From: Haemophilus parainfluenzae
GTDB taxonomy: Bacteria > Pseudomonadota > Gammaproteobacteria > Enterobacterales > Pasteurellaceae
Assembly (NCBI RefSeq): GCF_014931275.1
Contig: NZ_CP063110.1
Span: forward strand, 1,410,001-1,474,000
DNA length: 64,000 nucleotides
Direction: 5' to 3'
Notes under the pieces: generated by a model
Seen by the model: the letters and a program-made list of their open reading frames with translations, nothing else
Databases searched by the model: none
What the model was told of the DNA's origin: nothing
Program-made: the position numbers and the translations under genes
Shown: piece by piece, positions 49,235-60,673 of the stretch
How positions within the stretch are numbered: the stretch's first letter is position 1
Layout of the letters: each line of letters begins with the position of its first letter

Positions 49235-50602
49235 TTAACGAGAGTAATAACCTGCCATTGAGCTATATACGGCATTTTCTGCTTGAATAATGTTGTATTT
49301 CGCATTCAAGATAGAAAGTTGAGAGCTTTTCTCTGTATTTGCCGCGGCGAGCCATTCACGTAATTCAGATACACCCGCATTGTAACGATCACGATAGTAT
49401 TTGGTGATACGTTGGTTATAGCTGTGTGTTTTTTGCAAGTTAGCAAAGGCACTTTGTGCTTGTGTATAGGCGAAGTAGTTGGTATCTACATCATTCAAGG
49501 CTTTAGTAATACTTTGCTCATAGTTTAAACGTGCGGTTTCATAATCTGCCTCAGAGATTTTCACGTTCCATTTTACCGTATTCCAGTTGAGGAATGGTAG
49601 GCTAATGCCGATTAAACCTGTACCAACTGGATTGTGCAATGCATTACCGACTTTGGTGCCACTTGATGTTAAGCTACCGCCTAAAGTGACTTCAGGGAAC
49701 CAACCTTTTTCAGTTGCTTTTGCATTTTTGAATGCATTGCTTAAGCGATATTGATAGCCTTTCACATCAGGACGATTCGCAATCACAGAAACTGGAACGT
49801 TTAAATTTACGCCCACATTTTTCACATTAAGAATGTGTGGGAAGTTGATATTTAATGCTTCTTCTGGTTTTAAGTTCAGTAAGTTACGTAAAGTTTGTTC
49901 TGCAGTTTTACGTTGTGTTTGATAGTTGATCAAGTTGTTACGTGCATTCAATACCGCTTGTTGTGCTTGATCTACACTTGCGCTGTCCGCAACACCTTGT
50001 GATAAACGGCGTTGCATAATGCTGCTAATATCGTTGTAGTATTTAATGCTTTCTTGCGTGGTGCTGATCGCGTCATTCAAGTAGGCAATTTGATAATAGG
50101 TTGTCACAACAGAGTTGATGAGTGACAGTTTCGTTGCTTCTAAATCTTCAGCCGTTGCTTTGTGTGACCATTCGGCGGCATCAGCGGTATCCGCTAAACG
50201 TTGCCATAGATCTAACGTATAACTCACATTTAATGCACCTTTATGACTGATGGTTGAGCTGCCACCTGTTTTTACATTTTTACTTGCAGAAGATTGGGTT
50301 GAACCACTAAATGCAGGAATTAAATTCGCACCTGCAAGGTTTGCATTATATAGAGCGCGGTTTACGGCGACAGACGCTTTGGCTAAATCTTTGTTATTAA
50401 CTAATGCTTGTTCTACTACACGATTTAATTGTGAATCATTGTAAAGTGCCCACCAGTTTTCTTTTACATTAAATTGTTTGGTGATTTCCGCATAATTTTG
50501 GTAATCCTGCTGGCTCGCTTTATAAGAATCGCCGATGTTAGCACAACCCGCTAGAGCAGTTGCCATCGCGATTGCTAAGGTTAATTTTTTCATTTTTAAC
50601 AT
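49235..50602 (-). CDS. TolC-like outer-membrane efflux lipoprotein
   Basis: A 455-residue outer-membrane factor of the NodT/RND type. Lipobox LAGC (C20 from M1, C17 from M4), then two OEP repeats with long helices. The NLNVPVSVIANRPDVKGYQYRLSN stretch (first part NLNVPVSVIANRPDVKGYQ, about 272-290) is the family hallmark. It follows macB on the same strand (84 bases between) and likely forms the outer-membrane channel of the macA-macB pump. M4 (50593) is an equally plausible start. Confidence 0.88.
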   Translation of the reverse strand: MLKMKKLTLAIAMATALAGCANIGDSYKASQQDYQNYAEITKQFNVKENWWALYNDSQLNRVVEQALVNNKDLAKASVAVNRALYNANLAGANLIPAFSGSTQSSASKNVKTGGSSTISHKGALNVSYTLDLWQRLADTADAAEWSHKATAEDLEATKLSLINSVVTTYYQIAYLNDAISTTQESIKYYNDISSIMQRRLSQGVADSASVDQAQQAVLNARNNLINYQTQRKTAEQTLRNLLNLKPEEALNINFPHILNVKNVGVNLNVPVSVIANRPDVKGYQYRLSNAFKNAKATEKGWFPEVTLGGSLTSSGTKVGNALHNPVGTGLIGISLPFLNWNTVKWNVKISEADYETARLNYEQSITKALNDVDTNYFAYTQAQSAFANLQKTHSYNQRITKYYRDRYNAGVSELREWLAAANTEKSSQLSILNAKYNIIQAENAVYSSMAGYYSR

Positions 50603-50686
50603 GGATTTTTTCCTTTCTTTTTAATTAAAGTGCGGTCAAAAATTAGTGAGAATTTTAACCGCTCTTTTGAGTTTTACAAAATTTCT

Positions 50687-52618
50687 TTATTCTCTCGCAA
50701 GGGCGGTAATTGGATCTAATTGTGCTGCACGTTTTGCCGGCATATAACCGAAGATCACACCAATCAGGGTAGAGAAGACCACCGCTGCAACAATTGAGCC
50801 AGTTGAGAATGCCATCGTAAAGTCCGTCATAAATACGTTAAATAGCAGACCGATTAAGCCCGAAAGCAGAATGCCCGTCACGCCGCCAATTAAACAAATC
50901 AACACGGCTTCAATTAAAAATTGTTGCAGAATGTTAAATTGTCTCGCGCCAATAGCCATGCGCACACCAATCTCTTTAGTTCGCTCTGTCACAGAAACCA
51001 ACATAATATTCATTACACCAATACCACCAACGATTAATGAAATAAAGGCGATAGAGGAAATGAGCAATTTCATCGTGCCGGTTGTGCTTTCAATAGTTTG
51101 TTTAATGGTATCGCTATTCATGATGAAGAAATCTTTTTTACCATGACGCATAGTGAGCAATTCAGTAATTCCTTTTTCAGCGACAGTCGTATTCACGGAA
51201 TCATCTACTTTTACGGTAATCGAACCAATTTTTTTGCTGCCCGAAATACGATTCATCACGGTAGTGTAAGGGGCATAGAGATTAAGTGAACTGCTTGCCC
51301 CGCCCATTTGTTTATCAGATACCACGCCAATAATACGTAGTGGACGTTTATTAAACATCACGATTTTGCCGATAGGATTTTCATCAGGGAAAATCGACTT
51401 TTTCGCACTTTCATCGATTAAGGCTACTTGATTGTTATCAGCAACATCTTGAGCAGAAAATAAATTGCCTGATTTTAGTTTTAATCCATCTACATCAAAA
51501 TATTGTTCGCCTACACCTTTTAAACTGGTCGAGGAGAAAGTTTGGTTACCATAAATTAATGTGCCACTTGATGAACTATTTGGTGTCACACTTTGCACAT
51601 AACTTTGTTGATTTAATGCAGTAGCATCATTAATCGTGAGATTTTGCATTTGTTCAGCACGACGATCGCCAAAGCCTGTACCATTAAAAATCGTTATGGT
51701 GCTCGTCCCAATTCCTCGAATATTTTCCAAGATTTTTTGCTGTGAACCATTTCCCAATGCCACGACGGAAACCACAGACGTAATCCCGATAATAATCCCG
51801 AGCATAGTTAAAAGAGAACGCATTTTGTGGGCAATAATCGCACTCACAGACATACGAAAGGCTTCAACAAATTGATCTTTGCTGAACCCAAAGTGCGGTT
51901 TAGATTTGGTTGGATTTTCGACCGCACTTTTTACCGCTTCTTTTTGCGTATCACCAATGATTTCGCCATCTTTAATTTCAATCACGCGATTCGCACTGGC
52001 GGCAATTTCTCGGTCGTGGGTTACCATAATAATAGTGTGGCCTTCTGCGTGTAATTGACGCAGAATTTCCATCACATTTTGACCGCTTTGTGAATCCAAT
52101 GCACCAGTGGGTTCATCGGCTAAAATAATTTCACCGCCATTCATCAACGCACGCGCAATACTCACACGTTGTTGCTGACCACCAGAAAGCTGGCTTGGTT
52201 TATTTTGCCATTTATCGCCTAAGCCCAATTTTTCTAAAAGTTGTTTTGCACGAGAAAGACGTTTTTCTTGCGACATCCCCGCATAAATTGCAGGCAAGGC
52301 GACGTTTTCTGCTGCGGTCAAGCTCGACAATAAGTTATAGCGTTGGAAAATAAAGCCGAATTTTTGGCTACGTAAATCTGAAAGTTGATCTTTGCTTAAT
52401 TCAATGGTTTCTTTCCCATTGATTTTGTAAGAACCACTGGTTGCCGTATCCAAGCATCCGATGATATTCATCAAGGTCGATTTACCGGAACCCGATTGCC
52501 CAATAATCGCGACGAAATCGCCTTTTTCTATATTTAAAGCGACATTCTTTAAAATATGAACACGATTTTCGCCTTCACCGAAGTAACGGTTGAGATCCGT
52601 AATTTCAATAATATTCAT
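50687..52618 (-). CDS. macB: MacB: ABC efflux ATPase/permease
   Basis: A 643-residue MacB with an N-terminal ATPase and a C-terminal four-helix FtsX-like permease with a large periplasmic domain. Walker A GQSGSGKS (40-47), signature LSGGQQQRV (about 145-153), ADEPTGALD (about 166-174); helices at about 265-290 and three near the C-terminus. Exports macrolides, heat-stable toxins or outer-membrane precursors, powered from the cytoplasm through mechanotransmission. In the linker after the ATPase, two oppositely oriented USS (51890-51899, 51921-51930) encode PHF and KSAV. MacA lies 18 bases upstream in the same operon. Confidence 0.95.
   Translation of the reverse strand: MNIIEITDLNRYFGEGENRVHILKNVALNIEKGDFVAIIGQSGSGKSTLMNIIGCLDTATSGSYKINGKETIELSKDQLSDLRSQKFGFIFQRYNLLSSLTAAENVALPAIYAGMSQEKRLSRAKQLLEKLGLGDKWQNKPSQLSGGQQQRVSIARALMNGGEIILADEPTGALDSQSGQNVMEILRQLHAEGHTIIMVTHDREIAASANRVIEIKDGEIIGDTQKEAVKSAVENPTKSKPHFGFSKDQFVEAFRMSVSAIIAHKMRSLLTMLGIIIGITSVVSVVALGNGSQQKILENIRGIGTSTITIFNGTGFGDRRAEQMQNLTINDATALNQQSYVQSVTPNSSSSGTLIYGNQTFSSTSLKGVGEQYFDVDGLKLKSGNLFSAQDVADNNQVALIDESAKKSIFPDENPIGKIVMFNKRPLRIIGVVSDKQMGGASSSLNLYAPYTTVMNRISGSKKIGSITVKVDDSVNTTVAEKGITELLTMRHGKKDFFIMNSDTIKQTIESTTGTMKLLISSIAFISLIVGGIGVMNIMLVSVTERTKEIGVRMAIGARQFNILQQFLIEAVLICLIGGVTGILLSGLIGLLFNVFMTDFTMAFSTGSIVAAVVFSTLIGVIFGYMPAKRAAQLDPITALARE
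51890..51930. repeat. inverted USS pair inside macB
   Basis: AAAGTGCGGT (51890-51899) and ACCGCACTTT (51921-51930) across 21 bases, in the region encoding the linker between ATPase and permease domains. Confidence 0.85.
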
Positions 52619-52636
52619 TAAATTTCTACCGCACTT

Positions 52637-53815
52637 TTAGAACATTCTTGGACCACGAGGCATAGAGCCAACTTGTTCACCATTCGCAACTTGCGACACA
52701 ATGACTTTTTCACCTTCGTTTAAACCCGATTTGATTTCAGTTTTGAAATCATTTTGAACGCCGATTTCAACTTCACGCGGTTCAGATTGATTTTTATCAT
52801 TCAATACATTCACAAAGCTTTTGCCATCACGTTTTTGAATAGCCATATTGGAAACCAATAACACATCCTTGGCGTTGGCAATTTTGATGTTGTTTTCTGT
52901 CGTCATCCCGATGCGTAAAGTACGATCAGGGTTATCAATTAAAACATTAGCGTAATAGTAGATCGCACTGGTTGTGGAGCTGCTTGAGCTACTTAAAGAT
53001 GATGTTGAAGAGCTATCACTTGTCGTGGTATTGGCTGGATCAACAGAATCAATGACGGAGTGATATACGGTTTGGCTATCTGATAAAATAGTAAAGCTGA
53101 CTTCTTGACCTGCTTTGACTTTGGTAATGTCACCTTCCGAAATCTCAGGCTTAATTTTCATTTTACTTAAATCAGCAATGGTCACAATTGTTGGCGTCGT
53201 TTGGTTGGCATTAACGGTTTGACCTTCAGAAACGGGAACTGAAATAACTGTGCCATCCATTGGTGCAGTGATTTTGGTGTAGCCCACATTGGTTTCAGCG
53301 GTATTCACTTCAATTTCAGCTTGTTTGATATTGGCTTCAATGGCTTCCATTTCAGCTTTCGCATTATCAAGCGTGCTTTTAGCCGTATTTACACTATCTA
53401 AAGATGTCGCTTTTTGCGTATAAAGTTTTGATAAGCGGTTATAGCTTGAAAGGGCAACATCGTAAGCGGTTTTCTTCGCTTTTAATTGTGCTTGATAGCT
53501 AACCAATGCCGCCTTTTTGGTATTTAAGGTATTAATTTGGGTTGTGGAATCAATATCAGCGATCATTTCACCTTTTTTGATTTCTTGCCCTAACTTGACA
53601 TAGAGTTTGGTGATTTTACCCGAAGCTTGGGCGCCGACATCGACTTCATTCACGCTTTCAACTGAACCAGAAGCGATAACTGTTTTTTCAACATTACCAC
53701 GTGTAACCGATTCAGTAAGATAAGTGGTTTCTTGCTTGCTATTGCTAGAGAAAAAATAATAAGCCGCACCAGCAGCGACGAGTAATCCGAGTAAAATAAA
53801 AAAGCGTTTTTTCAT
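52637..53815 (-). CDS. macA: MacA: periplasmic adaptor of the MacB pump
   Basis: A 392-residue membrane-fusion protein: one N-terminal helix (5-21), a split lipoyl domain (about 55-85 and 175-210), a coiled-coil hairpin rich in Ala/Lys (about 88-165), and beta-barrel parts. A poly-serine run (about 264-284, TTTSDSSSTSSLSSSSSSTTS, here shortened) sits between barrel strands and is unusual. First gene of the macA-macB-channel operon; a TGAAC-N4-GTTCA palindrome lies 30 bases upstream. Confidence 0.92.
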   Translation of the reverse strand: MKKRFFILLGLLVAAGAAYYFFSSNSKQETTYLTESVTRGNVEKTVIASGSVESVNEVDVGAQASGKITKLYVKLGQEIKKGEMIADIDSTTQINTLNTKKAALVSYQAQLKAKKTAYDVALSSYNRLSKLYTQKATSLDSVNTAKSTLDNAKAEMEAIEANIKQAEIEVNTAETNVGYTKITAPMDGTVISVPVSEGQTVNANQTTPTIVTIADLSKMKIKPEISEGDITKVKAGQEVSFTILSDSQTVYHSVIDSVDPANTTTSDSSSTSSLSSSSSSTTSAIYYYANVLIDNPDRTLRIGMTTENNIKIANAKDVLLVSNMAIQKRDGKSFVNVLNDKNQSEPREVEIGVQNDFKTEIKSGLNEGEKVIVSQVANGEQVGSMPRGPRMF

Positions 53816-53844
53816 AAAGACTTTGTCATCCTAAATAAAAAAAA

Positions 53845-53858
53845 TGAACGTTTGTTCA
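53845..53858. promoter_or_regulatory. palindrome upstream of macA (possible TetR-type operator)
   Basis: TGAAC-GTTT-GTTCA, a perfect 5-base inverted repeat with a 4-base centre, 30 bases before the macA ATG. TetR-family repressors of efflux pumps often use such sites. No regulator gene lies nearby. Confidence 0.4.
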
Positions 53859-54039
53859 GTAAAAGTGTATTTTAAAGGTAAACTTTTCAGTTTGCACGAA
53901 AAATCTTCAAATTAGACTTAAAAATCCTCAAAAATTCAGTCTTAATTTAATGAAAGTGCGGTTAGTTTTGGGATCAAATTCACAACGTCAGACTTTTCGT
54001 ATAGAATGGGGTAATTATTTTCAATTTATTGAGAAATTT

Positions 54040-55713
54040 ATGAGCAATACAGAACACACTCTAGAAAATGCGGAAAATACCCGCACACACAATTTCATTA
54101 CTCAAATTATTGATGAAGATTTAGCTTCAGGTAAACACAAAAGCGTTCATACTCGTTTTCCACCTGAGCCGAACGGCTATTTGCATATCGGTCACGCAAA
54201 ATCGATTTGCTTAAACTTCGGTTTAGCAAAAGAATATAATGGTTTATGTAACCTACGTTTTGATGATACCAACCCAGTGAAAGAAGATGTGGAATATGTG
54301 GATTCCATTAAAGCCGATGTGGAATGGTTAGGCTTTAAATGGGAAGGCGAACCGCGTTATGCGTCTGATTACTTCGATGCACTTTATGGCTATGCCATTG
54401 AGTTAATCGAAAAAGGTTTAGCGTATGTGGATGAACTTTCTCCAGATGAAATGCGTGAGTATCGTGGTACATTAACCGAGCCGGGCAAAAACAGTCCATA
54501 TCGTGATCGCAGCGTAGAAGAAAACTTAGCGTTATTCGAGAGAATGAAAAATGGCGAATTTGCTGAAGGTACATTAAGTCTTCGTGCAAAAATCGACATG
54601 GCTTCACCATTTATGGTCATGCGTGACCCTGTGCTTTATCGTATTAAATTTGCGAGCCATCACCAAACCGGTGACAAATGGTGCATTTACCCAATGTACG
54701 ATTTTACTCACTGTATCTCTGATGCGATTGAGCGTATTACACACTCTTTATGTACATTAGAGTTCCAAGATAACCGTCGTTTATATGACTGGGTGTTGGA
54801 CAATATTAGTATTGAACGTCCATTACCGCATCAATATGAATTTTCACGTTTGAATTTAGAAGGCACGTTAACATCTAAACGTAAATTATTAAAATTAGTG
54901 AATGAAGGTATTGTGGATGGTTGGAACGATCCGCGTATGCCGACGATTTCAGGTTTACGTCGTCGTGGTTATACACCGGCTTCATTACGTGAATTCTGCC
55001 GTCGTATTGGTGTAACTAAACAAGATAACGTCGTAGAGTATTCTGCACTTGAAGCCTGCATTCGTGAAGATTTAAACGAAAACGCACCACGCGCAATGGC
55101 GGTGATTGATCCTGTTCGTGTTGTGATTGAAAACTTTGAAGGCGAAGAAACCTTAACGGCCCCAAATCACCCGAATCGTCCTGAATTAGGTGAGCGTCAA
55201 TTACCGTTTACGAAAGAGCTTTATATTGATCGCGCAGACTTCCGTGAAGAAGCAAACAAACAATATAAACGTTTAGTGTTAGGTAAAGAAGTGCGTTTAC
55301 GTAACGCTTACGTGATTAAAGCTGAACGTGTCGAAAAAGATGCAAATGGAGAAATCACTACAATCTTCTGTACTTACGATCCAGAAACATTAGGTAAGAA
55401 TCCAGCAGATGGACGCAAAGTAAAAGGGGTAATTCACTGGGTATCTGCAGTACATAATCACCCAGCGGAGTTCCGTTTATATGAACGTCTCTTCACCGTA
55501 CCAAACCCAGGTGCAGCGGAAGAAATCGAAAGCGTGTTAAATCCAACCTCTTTAGTGGTAAAACACGGTTTTGTAGAACAAAGCCTCGCAAATGCGGAAC
55601 CAGAAAAAGGTTACCAATTTGAACGCGAAGGTTATTTCTGTGCGGATAACAAAGATAGCCGCCCAGAGCACTTAGTGTTTAACTTAACCGTAAGCTTAAA
55701 AGAAGGCTTCTAA
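54040..55713 (+). CDS. glnS: glutaminyl-tRNA synthetase
   Basis: A 557-residue class I synthetase. HIGH (49-52, in [10 protein letters not shown]), RFDDTNP (about 73-79), and the KMSKS variant TSKRK (about 279-283). Matches E. coli GlnS throughout; ends with [11 protein letters not shown]. The ATG at 54040 starts the usual MSNTEH...[14 protein letters not shown]; a longer frame from 53950 was rejected, and a USS occupies part of that rejected leader. Order glnS, YcgN-like, malQ as in H. influenzae. Confidence 0.97.
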   Translation: MSNTEHTLENAENTRTHNFITQIIDEDLASGKHKSVHTRFPPEPNGYLHIGHAKSICLNFGLAKEYNGLCNLRFDDTNPVKEDVEYVDSIKADVEWLGFKWEGEPRYASDYFDALYGYAIELIEKGLAYVDELSPDEMREYRGTLTEPGKNSPYRDRSVEENLALFERMKNGEFAEGTLSLRAKIDMASPFMVMRDPVLYRIKFASHHQTGDKWCIYPMYDFTHCISDAIERITHSLCTLEFQDNRRLYDWVLDNISIERPLPHQYEFSRLNLEGTLTSKRKLLKLVNEGIVDGWNDPRMPTISGLRRRGYTPASLREFCRRIGVTKQDNVVEYSALEACIREDLNENAPRAMAVIDPVRVVIENFEGEETLTAPNHPNRPELGERQLPFTKELYIDRADFREEANKQYKRLVLGKEVRLRNAYVIKAERVEKDANGEITTIFCTYDPETLGKNPADGRKVKGVIHWVSAVHNHPAEFRLYERLFTVPNPGAAEEIESVLNPTSLVVKHGFVEQSLANAEPEKGYQFEREGYFCADNKDSRPEHLVFNLTVSLKEGF

Positions 55714-55724
55714 TTCTAAACAAC

Positions 55725-55767
55725 AAAGTGCGGTCAAAAATCACGTAAATTTTGACCGCGCTTTTTT
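55725..55767. terminator. inverted-USS terminator after glnS
   Basis: AAAGTGCGGTCAAAA-10-TTTTGACCGCGCTTT followed by TTTA. One arm has a single change from USS (GCGCTT). Confidence 0.85.
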
Positions 55768-55779
55768 ATTGGTTTCACT

Positions 55780-56220
55780 ATGCAATTTGAATCTCATTTT
55801 TGGCAAAAAAAATCGCTCCTTGAAATGACAGAATCCGAATGGGAAGCCTTATGTGATGGCTGCGGAAAATGCTGTTATCGAAAATATATCCAAGGGCGGG
55901 GCAAGCGTGAAAAGCTCTATTACACGCGCATTGCTTGCAATCTATTAGATGTGGAAACAGGGAAGTGTCGTAATTATCCTGAACGTTTTAAAATCGAAAG
56001 TGATTGTACGAAATTAACCAAAAAGAATTTGCCTGATTTTGGTTGGCTGCCGAATACCTGTGCATATCGTTTATTGTATGAGGAGAAACCTTTGCCCGAA
56101 TGGCATCCATTAGTTAGCGGCGATCCTAATTCTGTGAAAAAAGCAGGCATTTTAATTCAAGATGGCATACACGAAGAAGACGTCATTGATTGGTTTGAAT
56201 TTGTCATTGAAACCGAATAA
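55780..56220 (+). CDS. YcgN-family cysteine-cluster protein
   Basis: A 146-residue YcgN family protein. Four cysteines early (C25, C28, C31, C32 in CDGCGKCCYRKY) plus CxxxxxxxxxC-type positions downstream (ACNLL, KCRNYP, DCTK, NTCAYR) recall zinc- or iron-sulfur-binding CxxC(x)nC families. Function unknown. It starts 13 bases after the glnS terminator, so it needs its own promoter or read-through. Confidence 0.78.
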   Translation: MQFESHFWQKKSLLEMTESEWEALCDGCGKCCYRKYIQGRGKREKLYYTRIACNLLDVETGKCRNYPERFKIESDCTKLTKKNLPDFGWLPNTCAYRLLYEEKPLPEWHPLVSGDPNSVKKAGILIQDGIHEEDVIDWFEFVIETE

Positions 56221-56261
56221 TTCTGATTTAGGTGCTTTTTTATTCTCTTCAAACTTCGTTT

Positions 56262-56277
56262 TTTGATTTAGGTCACA
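56262..56277. promoter_or_regulatory. CRP site of the glycogen operon
   Basis: TTTGA-TTTAGG-TCACA, one mismatch to TGTGA-N6-TCACA. Its centre is about 60 bases upstream of the predicted start, the class I CRP position. Supports cAMP control of malQ-glgBXC. Confidence 0.65.
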
Positions 56278-56294
56278 ATTTGCTAGATTGGCAA

Positions 56295-56322
56295 TTGTAT
56301 TTCAACTGTGCTTACCTATAAT
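56295..56322 (+). promoter_or_regulatory. promoter of malQ and the glycogen operon
   Basis: TTGTAT (56295-56300), 16 bases, TATAAT (56317-56322), 36 bases before the ATG of malQ. Confidence 0.6.
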
Positions 56323-56358
56323 ACTTAATAAGTATTATGTAGATATATTATCAGGTGT

Positions 56359-58455
56359 ATGCAAATGACCTCATCCATTAAACAATCCGCTGAAAAACTT
56401 GGCATTTCACTTTCCCATTATGATATTGACGGGCATTTAATTTATGCATCGCCCAGTTCTATTGATTATTTTATCGAGCAGTTGCAATTTCCGCCGAATA
56501 CTGGTCAAAATCAACTGTTCCAAGATGTAATATGTGCCTTTGAAAACGAACCGATTCAGTATGATTTAACCGCGTTTTCTTCTCCTCCTGATGCTTCTTT
56601 GCGTTATCAATTGCTCGACGAGCAAAACCAAATTCAGTTTGAAAAAACAATTCCATATTCAACCGCACTTTCGTTGCCTGCTTTGCCTTTTGGCTATTAT
56701 CGTTTGGTGATTTTTATCGCCCAACAAACTTTCTCGGTTCAAATTTTGGTTTCACCAAGAACAGCGTATCAACCGCCTTTATTAGAACAACAAAAAGCCT
56801 GGGGTGTGAATGTTCAGCTTTATAGCCTACGTTCAAAACATAACTGGGGTATTGGTGACTTTTCAGATTTAGCGTATTTGATTGAGAAAAGTGCCGAACA
56901 TGGCGCGGATTTTGTCGGAATTAACCCGTTACATTTACTTTATCCATCCGTACCAGAATGGGCGAGCCCTTATAGCTCTTCCTCTCGTCGTTGGTTGAAC
57001 TTTATTTATCTTGATGTAACGGCATTGCCAGAATTTAAATTGGCAAAATCAGTACAAAATTGGGTTAACTCTGAGGATATCGCTAACTTAATTCAATCTT
57101 TGCGCGATCAAGATACCGTCAACTACAGTGCAGTAACTGAATTAAAACTAAGCGCACTTGAACAACTCTTTGCCTTTAGTCAACGCAGTAAATCTGCCGC
57201 AATTATCAAACGTCGTGAAGCGTTTGCGGCTTATCAAAAAGAGCAAGGCGAGGCATTGTTTTTACAAGGCTTATTTAATGTTTTAGACAAAATTGAACAT
57301 GCTGATCAACAAGCTGAAGAAAACACTATTGGTTGGTTGGGTTGGCGTGAAGAATGGCAACATCTCACTGCTGTAAAACGCAAAGCATTAATTAAACAAT
57401 ATAAATCGGAAATTGACTTTTTCGCTTGGTTGCAATGGCTAACTGAACAACAATTGAATGACCTAAAACATCTTTGCCAAAAAGTAGGTATGCGTTTAGG
57501 TATCTATGGTGATTTAGCGGTAAATAGCTCACGCGGTAGTGTGGATGTATGGTCGCAACCTGAGCTTTATTGCGTGAAAGCCTCGGTGGGTGCACCACCA
57601 GATCCGCTTGGTCCAGTCGGTCAAAACTGGAATTTACCACCTTACAATCCAAGCCAATTAAAAGCCACAGGCTTTGCCGCAGTGATTACGATGCTTCGTG
57701 CGAATATGCAGCATTTTGGTATTTTACGTATTGATCACGTAATGGGCTTATTCCGTTTATGGTTAATTCCAGAAGGCAAAACAGCGGCAGATGGCCTTTA
57801 TGTGCATTATCCGTTTGATGAGTTGATGGCAATTCTAGCCATCGAAAGCCAACGCAATCAATGTTTAATCATCGGTGAAGATTTAGGTACAGTGCCAGAT
57901 GAAGTGCGGTGGAAATTAAACGAGTTTCGAATTTTCTCGTATTTTGTGTTGTATTTTGCTCAACGTAATCGCCAATATCCACATGCGAATGAATTCCCAC
58001 GTCATGCTTATGCGACGATTGGTACACATGATGTGCCTTCCTTGCAAAGTTTCTGGCATTGTCGTGATTTAGCGTTGTTTGATGAACTCAATATTTTAAA
58101 AGGCGATGTACTAAAAGAAAAATATGATCAGCGGGTCATTGATAAACAAGCCATGATTGATAGCTTGCATCGTGACGGCTATTTACCACCAGATTATCAC
58201 GGTGACGCTTTAAGTATGGCGATGCACGATAATCTTAACCGCCAAATTCATCGCTATTTGGCCAACAGTCAAAGCGCTTTAATTGGTGTTCAATTAGAGA
58301 ACTTAATCGGACAAGAAATTTCATTCAATCTGCCAGGGACTTCAACAGAATATCCAAACTGGCAGAAGAAACTCGGACAATCCTTAGAGCTGATTTTTAA
58401 TGACGAAAACTTAAAGACATTTTTTGCTCAAATTAATCAAGCTCGCAAAGCATAA
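56359..58455 (+). CDS. malQ: 4-alpha-glucanotransferase (amylomaltase)
   Basis: A 698-residue GH77 enzyme that disproportionates maltodextrins. Seen: the N-terminal beta-sandwich domain (1-135), [10 protein letters not shown] (about 168-177), [17 protein letters not shown] (about 209-225), [13 protein letters not shown] (about 453-465) with the nucleophile Asp, and [13 protein letters not shown] (about 506-518) with the acid Glu. Starts the operon glgB-glgX-glgC with gaps of 11, 17 and 16 bases. Linking MalQ to glycogen genes is the H. influenzae order. Two USS lie inside the gene. Confidence 0.95.
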   Translation: MQMTSSIKQSAEKLGISLSHYDIDGHLIYASPSSIDYFIEQLQFPPNTGQNQLFQDVICAFENEPIQYDLTAFSSPPDASLRYQLLDEQNQIQFEKTIPYSTALSLPALPFGYYRLVIFIAQQTFSVQILVSPRTAYQPPLLEQQKAWGVNVQLYSLRSKHNWGIGDFSDLAYLIEKSAEHGADFVGINPLHLLYPSVPEWASPYSSSSRRWLNFIYLDVTALPEFKLAKSVQNWVNSEDIANLIQSLRDQDTVNYSAVTELKLSALEQLFAFSQRSKSAAIIKRREAFAAYQKEQGEALFLQGLFNVLDKIEHADQQAEENTIGWLGWREEWQHLTAVKRKALIKQYKSEIDFFAWLQWLTEQQLNDLKHLCQKVGMRLGIYGDLAVNSSRGSVDVWSQPELYCVKASVGAPPDPLGPVGQNWNLPPYNPSQLKATGFAAVITMLRANMQHFGILRIDHVMGLFRLWLIPEGKTAADGLYVHYPFDELMAILAIESQRNQCLIIGEDLGTVPDEVRWKLNEFRIFSYFVLYFAQRNRQYPHANEFPRHAYATIGTHDVPSLQSFWHCRDLALFDELNILKGDVLKEKYDQRVIDKQAMIDSLHRDGYLPPDYHGDALSMAMHDNLNRQIHRYLANSQSALIGVQLENLIGQEISFNLPGTSTEYPNWQKKLGQSLELIFNDENLKTFFAQINQARKA

Positions 58456-58466
58456 AGGAGTATGTA

Positions 58467-60656
58467 ATGACGAAATTAGTCGCCCAATCAGTAATCAATT
58501 CATTTTTTGATGGCAAACAGGCTGATCCTTTTGCAGTATTAGGCATGCATGAAACCCACAATGGTATTGAGATCCGCGCTTTATTACCTGATGCAGATAA
58601 AGTCGAAGTGATTGATAAAGAAACTCAATCCATGGTGGTTGCTTTAGAAAGAGTGGATGAGCGAGGCTTTTTCTCCGCTATTGTGCCAAATGTGAACCAC
58701 TTTTTTGCTTATCAATTTAAAGTGTATTGGGGATCGGATGTGCATCTTATTGAAGATCCATACCGTTTCCATCCGATGATTAATGATTTAGACCAATGGC
58801 TGTTGGCTGAAGGTTCGTTATTACGTCCGTATGAAGTATTAGGTGCACACTTTACCGAATGTGATGGTGTGCCAGGTGTGAATTTCCGTGTATGGGCTCC
58901 GAATGCTAAACGCGTTTCATTGGTGGGTGATTTCAACTATTGGGATGGTCGCCGTCATCCAATGCGTTTCCATCCAGCAAGTGGTGTGTGGGAATTATTC
59001 TTACCAAAAGCTAGCCTTGGTCAACGCTATAAATTTGAATTAATTGATTGCCACGGTAATCTCCGTTTAAAAGCCGACCCTTATGCATTTAGCTCTGAAT
59101 TACGTCCGGATACTGCGTCAGAAATCAGCATGTTGCCAGATGTGGTAGAAATGACAGAGGAGCGTCGTAAGGCGAACCAACGTAACCAACCTATTTCTAT
59201 CTACGAAGTACATTTGGGCTCATGGCGCCGTAATTTAGAAAATAATTTCTGGCTTGATTACGACCAAATTGCCGATGAGCTTATTCCTTATGTAAAACAC
59301 ATGGGCTTTACCCATATTGAGTTTTTACCGATTTCCGAATTCCCATTTGATGGCTCTTGGGGCTATCAACCGATCGGTTTGTACTCTCCAACTAGCCGTT
59401 TCGGTACACCTGAAGGCTTTAAACGCTTAGTCGAAAAAGCACACAAAGCGGGCATTAATGTGATTTTAGACTGGGTGCCGGGGCATTTCCCAAGTGATAC
59501 ACATGGTTTAGTGGCATTTGATGGTACAGCCTTATATGAGCACGCTGACCCTCGTGAAGGCTATCACCAAGACTGGAATACCTTGATTTATAACTATGGC
59601 CGTAATGAAGTGAAAAACTTCTTATCTAGTAATGCACTGTATTGGTTAGAACGCTTTGGTGTGGATGGTATTCGTGTGGATGCGGTAGCGTCAATGATTT
59701 ATCGCGATTACAGCCGTGCTGAAGGGGAATGGATCCCGAATCAATATGGCGGTCGTGAAAACTTAGAAGCTATTGAGTTCTTAAAACATACCAACTGGAA
59801 AATCCATTCAGAAATGACAGGTGCTATTTCTATTGCGGAAGAATCCACTTCTTTCGGTGGCGTAACCCATCCGACAGAAAATGGCGGGCTTGGATTTAAT
59901 TTCAAATGGAACATGGGTTGGATGAACGACACCCTAAGTTATATGCAACTTGATCCAGTTTATCGTCGTTATCATCATGACAAAATGACCTTTGGGATGA
60001 TTTATCAATACAGTGAAAACTTTGTATTACCACTTTCTCACGATGAAGTGGTACACGGCAAATGCTCGTTACTCGGCAAAATGCCGGGCGATGCATGGCA
60101 AAAATTTGCTAACTTGCGTGCTTACTACGGTTATATGTGGGGCTATCCAGGCAAGAAATTGTTATTCATGGGTAATGAATTTGCTCAAGGTCGTGAATGG
60201 AATTATGAAGAAAGTTTGGATTGGTTCTTACTTGACGAAAATCATGGTGGTCCATGGCATAAAGGCGTATTGCAATTAGTTAAAGATTTGAACGGCGTTT
60301 ATCAAAACAATGCACCGCTCTTTGAGTTAGACGGCGAACCTGAAGGATTTAATTGGTTAGTCGTAGATGACGCTGAAAATTCAGTCTTTGCTTTTGAACG
60401 TAAAAGTAGTAATGGCGAACGCATTATCGTGATTAGTAACTTCACACCTGTGCCACGTGAAGGTTACCGTATCGGTGTGAATGCAGCGGGTGAATACGAA
60501 GAAATTTTGAATACTGACTCAATGTATTATCAAGGTTCAAACGTAGGTAATTTTGGCTTGGTAGAAAGCGAAGCGATCGCAAGTCACGGGCGTGACAATT
60601 CGATTAGCGTGACAATTCCGCCATTAGCAACGATCTATTTAAAATATAAAGCATAA
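58467..60656 (+). CDS. glgB: 1,4-alpha-glucan branching enzyme
   Basis: A 729-residue GH13 branching enzyme. N-terminal CBM48 domains (about 10-220), then the catalytic barrel with FDGSWGYQP (about 293-301), [21 protein letters not shown] near 402-422 (nucleophile Asp), ISIAEEST near 456 (acid Glu) and [11 protein letters not shown] near 521. Length matches E. coli GlgB. It starts 11 bases after malQ with AAGGAG upstream. Confidence 0.97.
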   Translation: MTKLVAQSVINSFFDGKQADPFAVLGMHETHNGIEIRALLPDADKVEVIDKETQSMVVALERVDERGFFSAIVPNVNHFFAYQFKVYWGSDVHLIEDPYRFHPMINDLDQWLLAEGSLLRPYEVLGAHFTECDGVPGVNFRVWAPNAKRVSLVGDFNYWDGRRHPMRFHPASGVWELFLPKASLGQRYKFELIDCHGNLRLKADPYAFSSELRPDTASEISMLPDVVEMTEERRKANQRNQPISIYEVHLGSWRRNLENNFWLDYDQIADELIPYVKHMGFTHIEFLPISEFPFDGSWGYQPIGLYSPTSRFGTPEGFKRLVEKAHKAGINVILDWVPGHFPSDTHGLVAFDGTALYEHADPREGYHQDWNTLIYNYGRNEVKNFLSSNALYWLERFGVDGIRVDAVASMIYRDYSRAEGEWIPNQYGGRENLEAIEFLKHTNWKIHSEMTGAISIAEESTSFGGVTHPTENGGLGFNFKWNMGWMNDTLSYMQLDPVYRRYHHDKMTFGMIYQYSENFVLPLSHDEVVHGKCSLLGKMPGDAWQKFANLRAYYGYMWGYPGKKLLFMGNEFAQGREWNYEESLDWFLLDENHGGPWHKGVLQLVKDLNGVYQNNAPLFELDGEPEGFNWLVVDDAENSVFAFERKSSNGERIIVISNFTPVPREGYRIGVNAAGEYEEILNTDSMYYQGSNVGNFGLVESEAIASHGRDNSISVTIPPLATIYLKYKA

Positions 60657-60673
60657 CAATAGCGAAGAACACG

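Noticed and set aside
53950-54040. Thirty-codon extension of GlnS
   Set aside because: It includes a USS and no family similarity; the standard start is at 54040.
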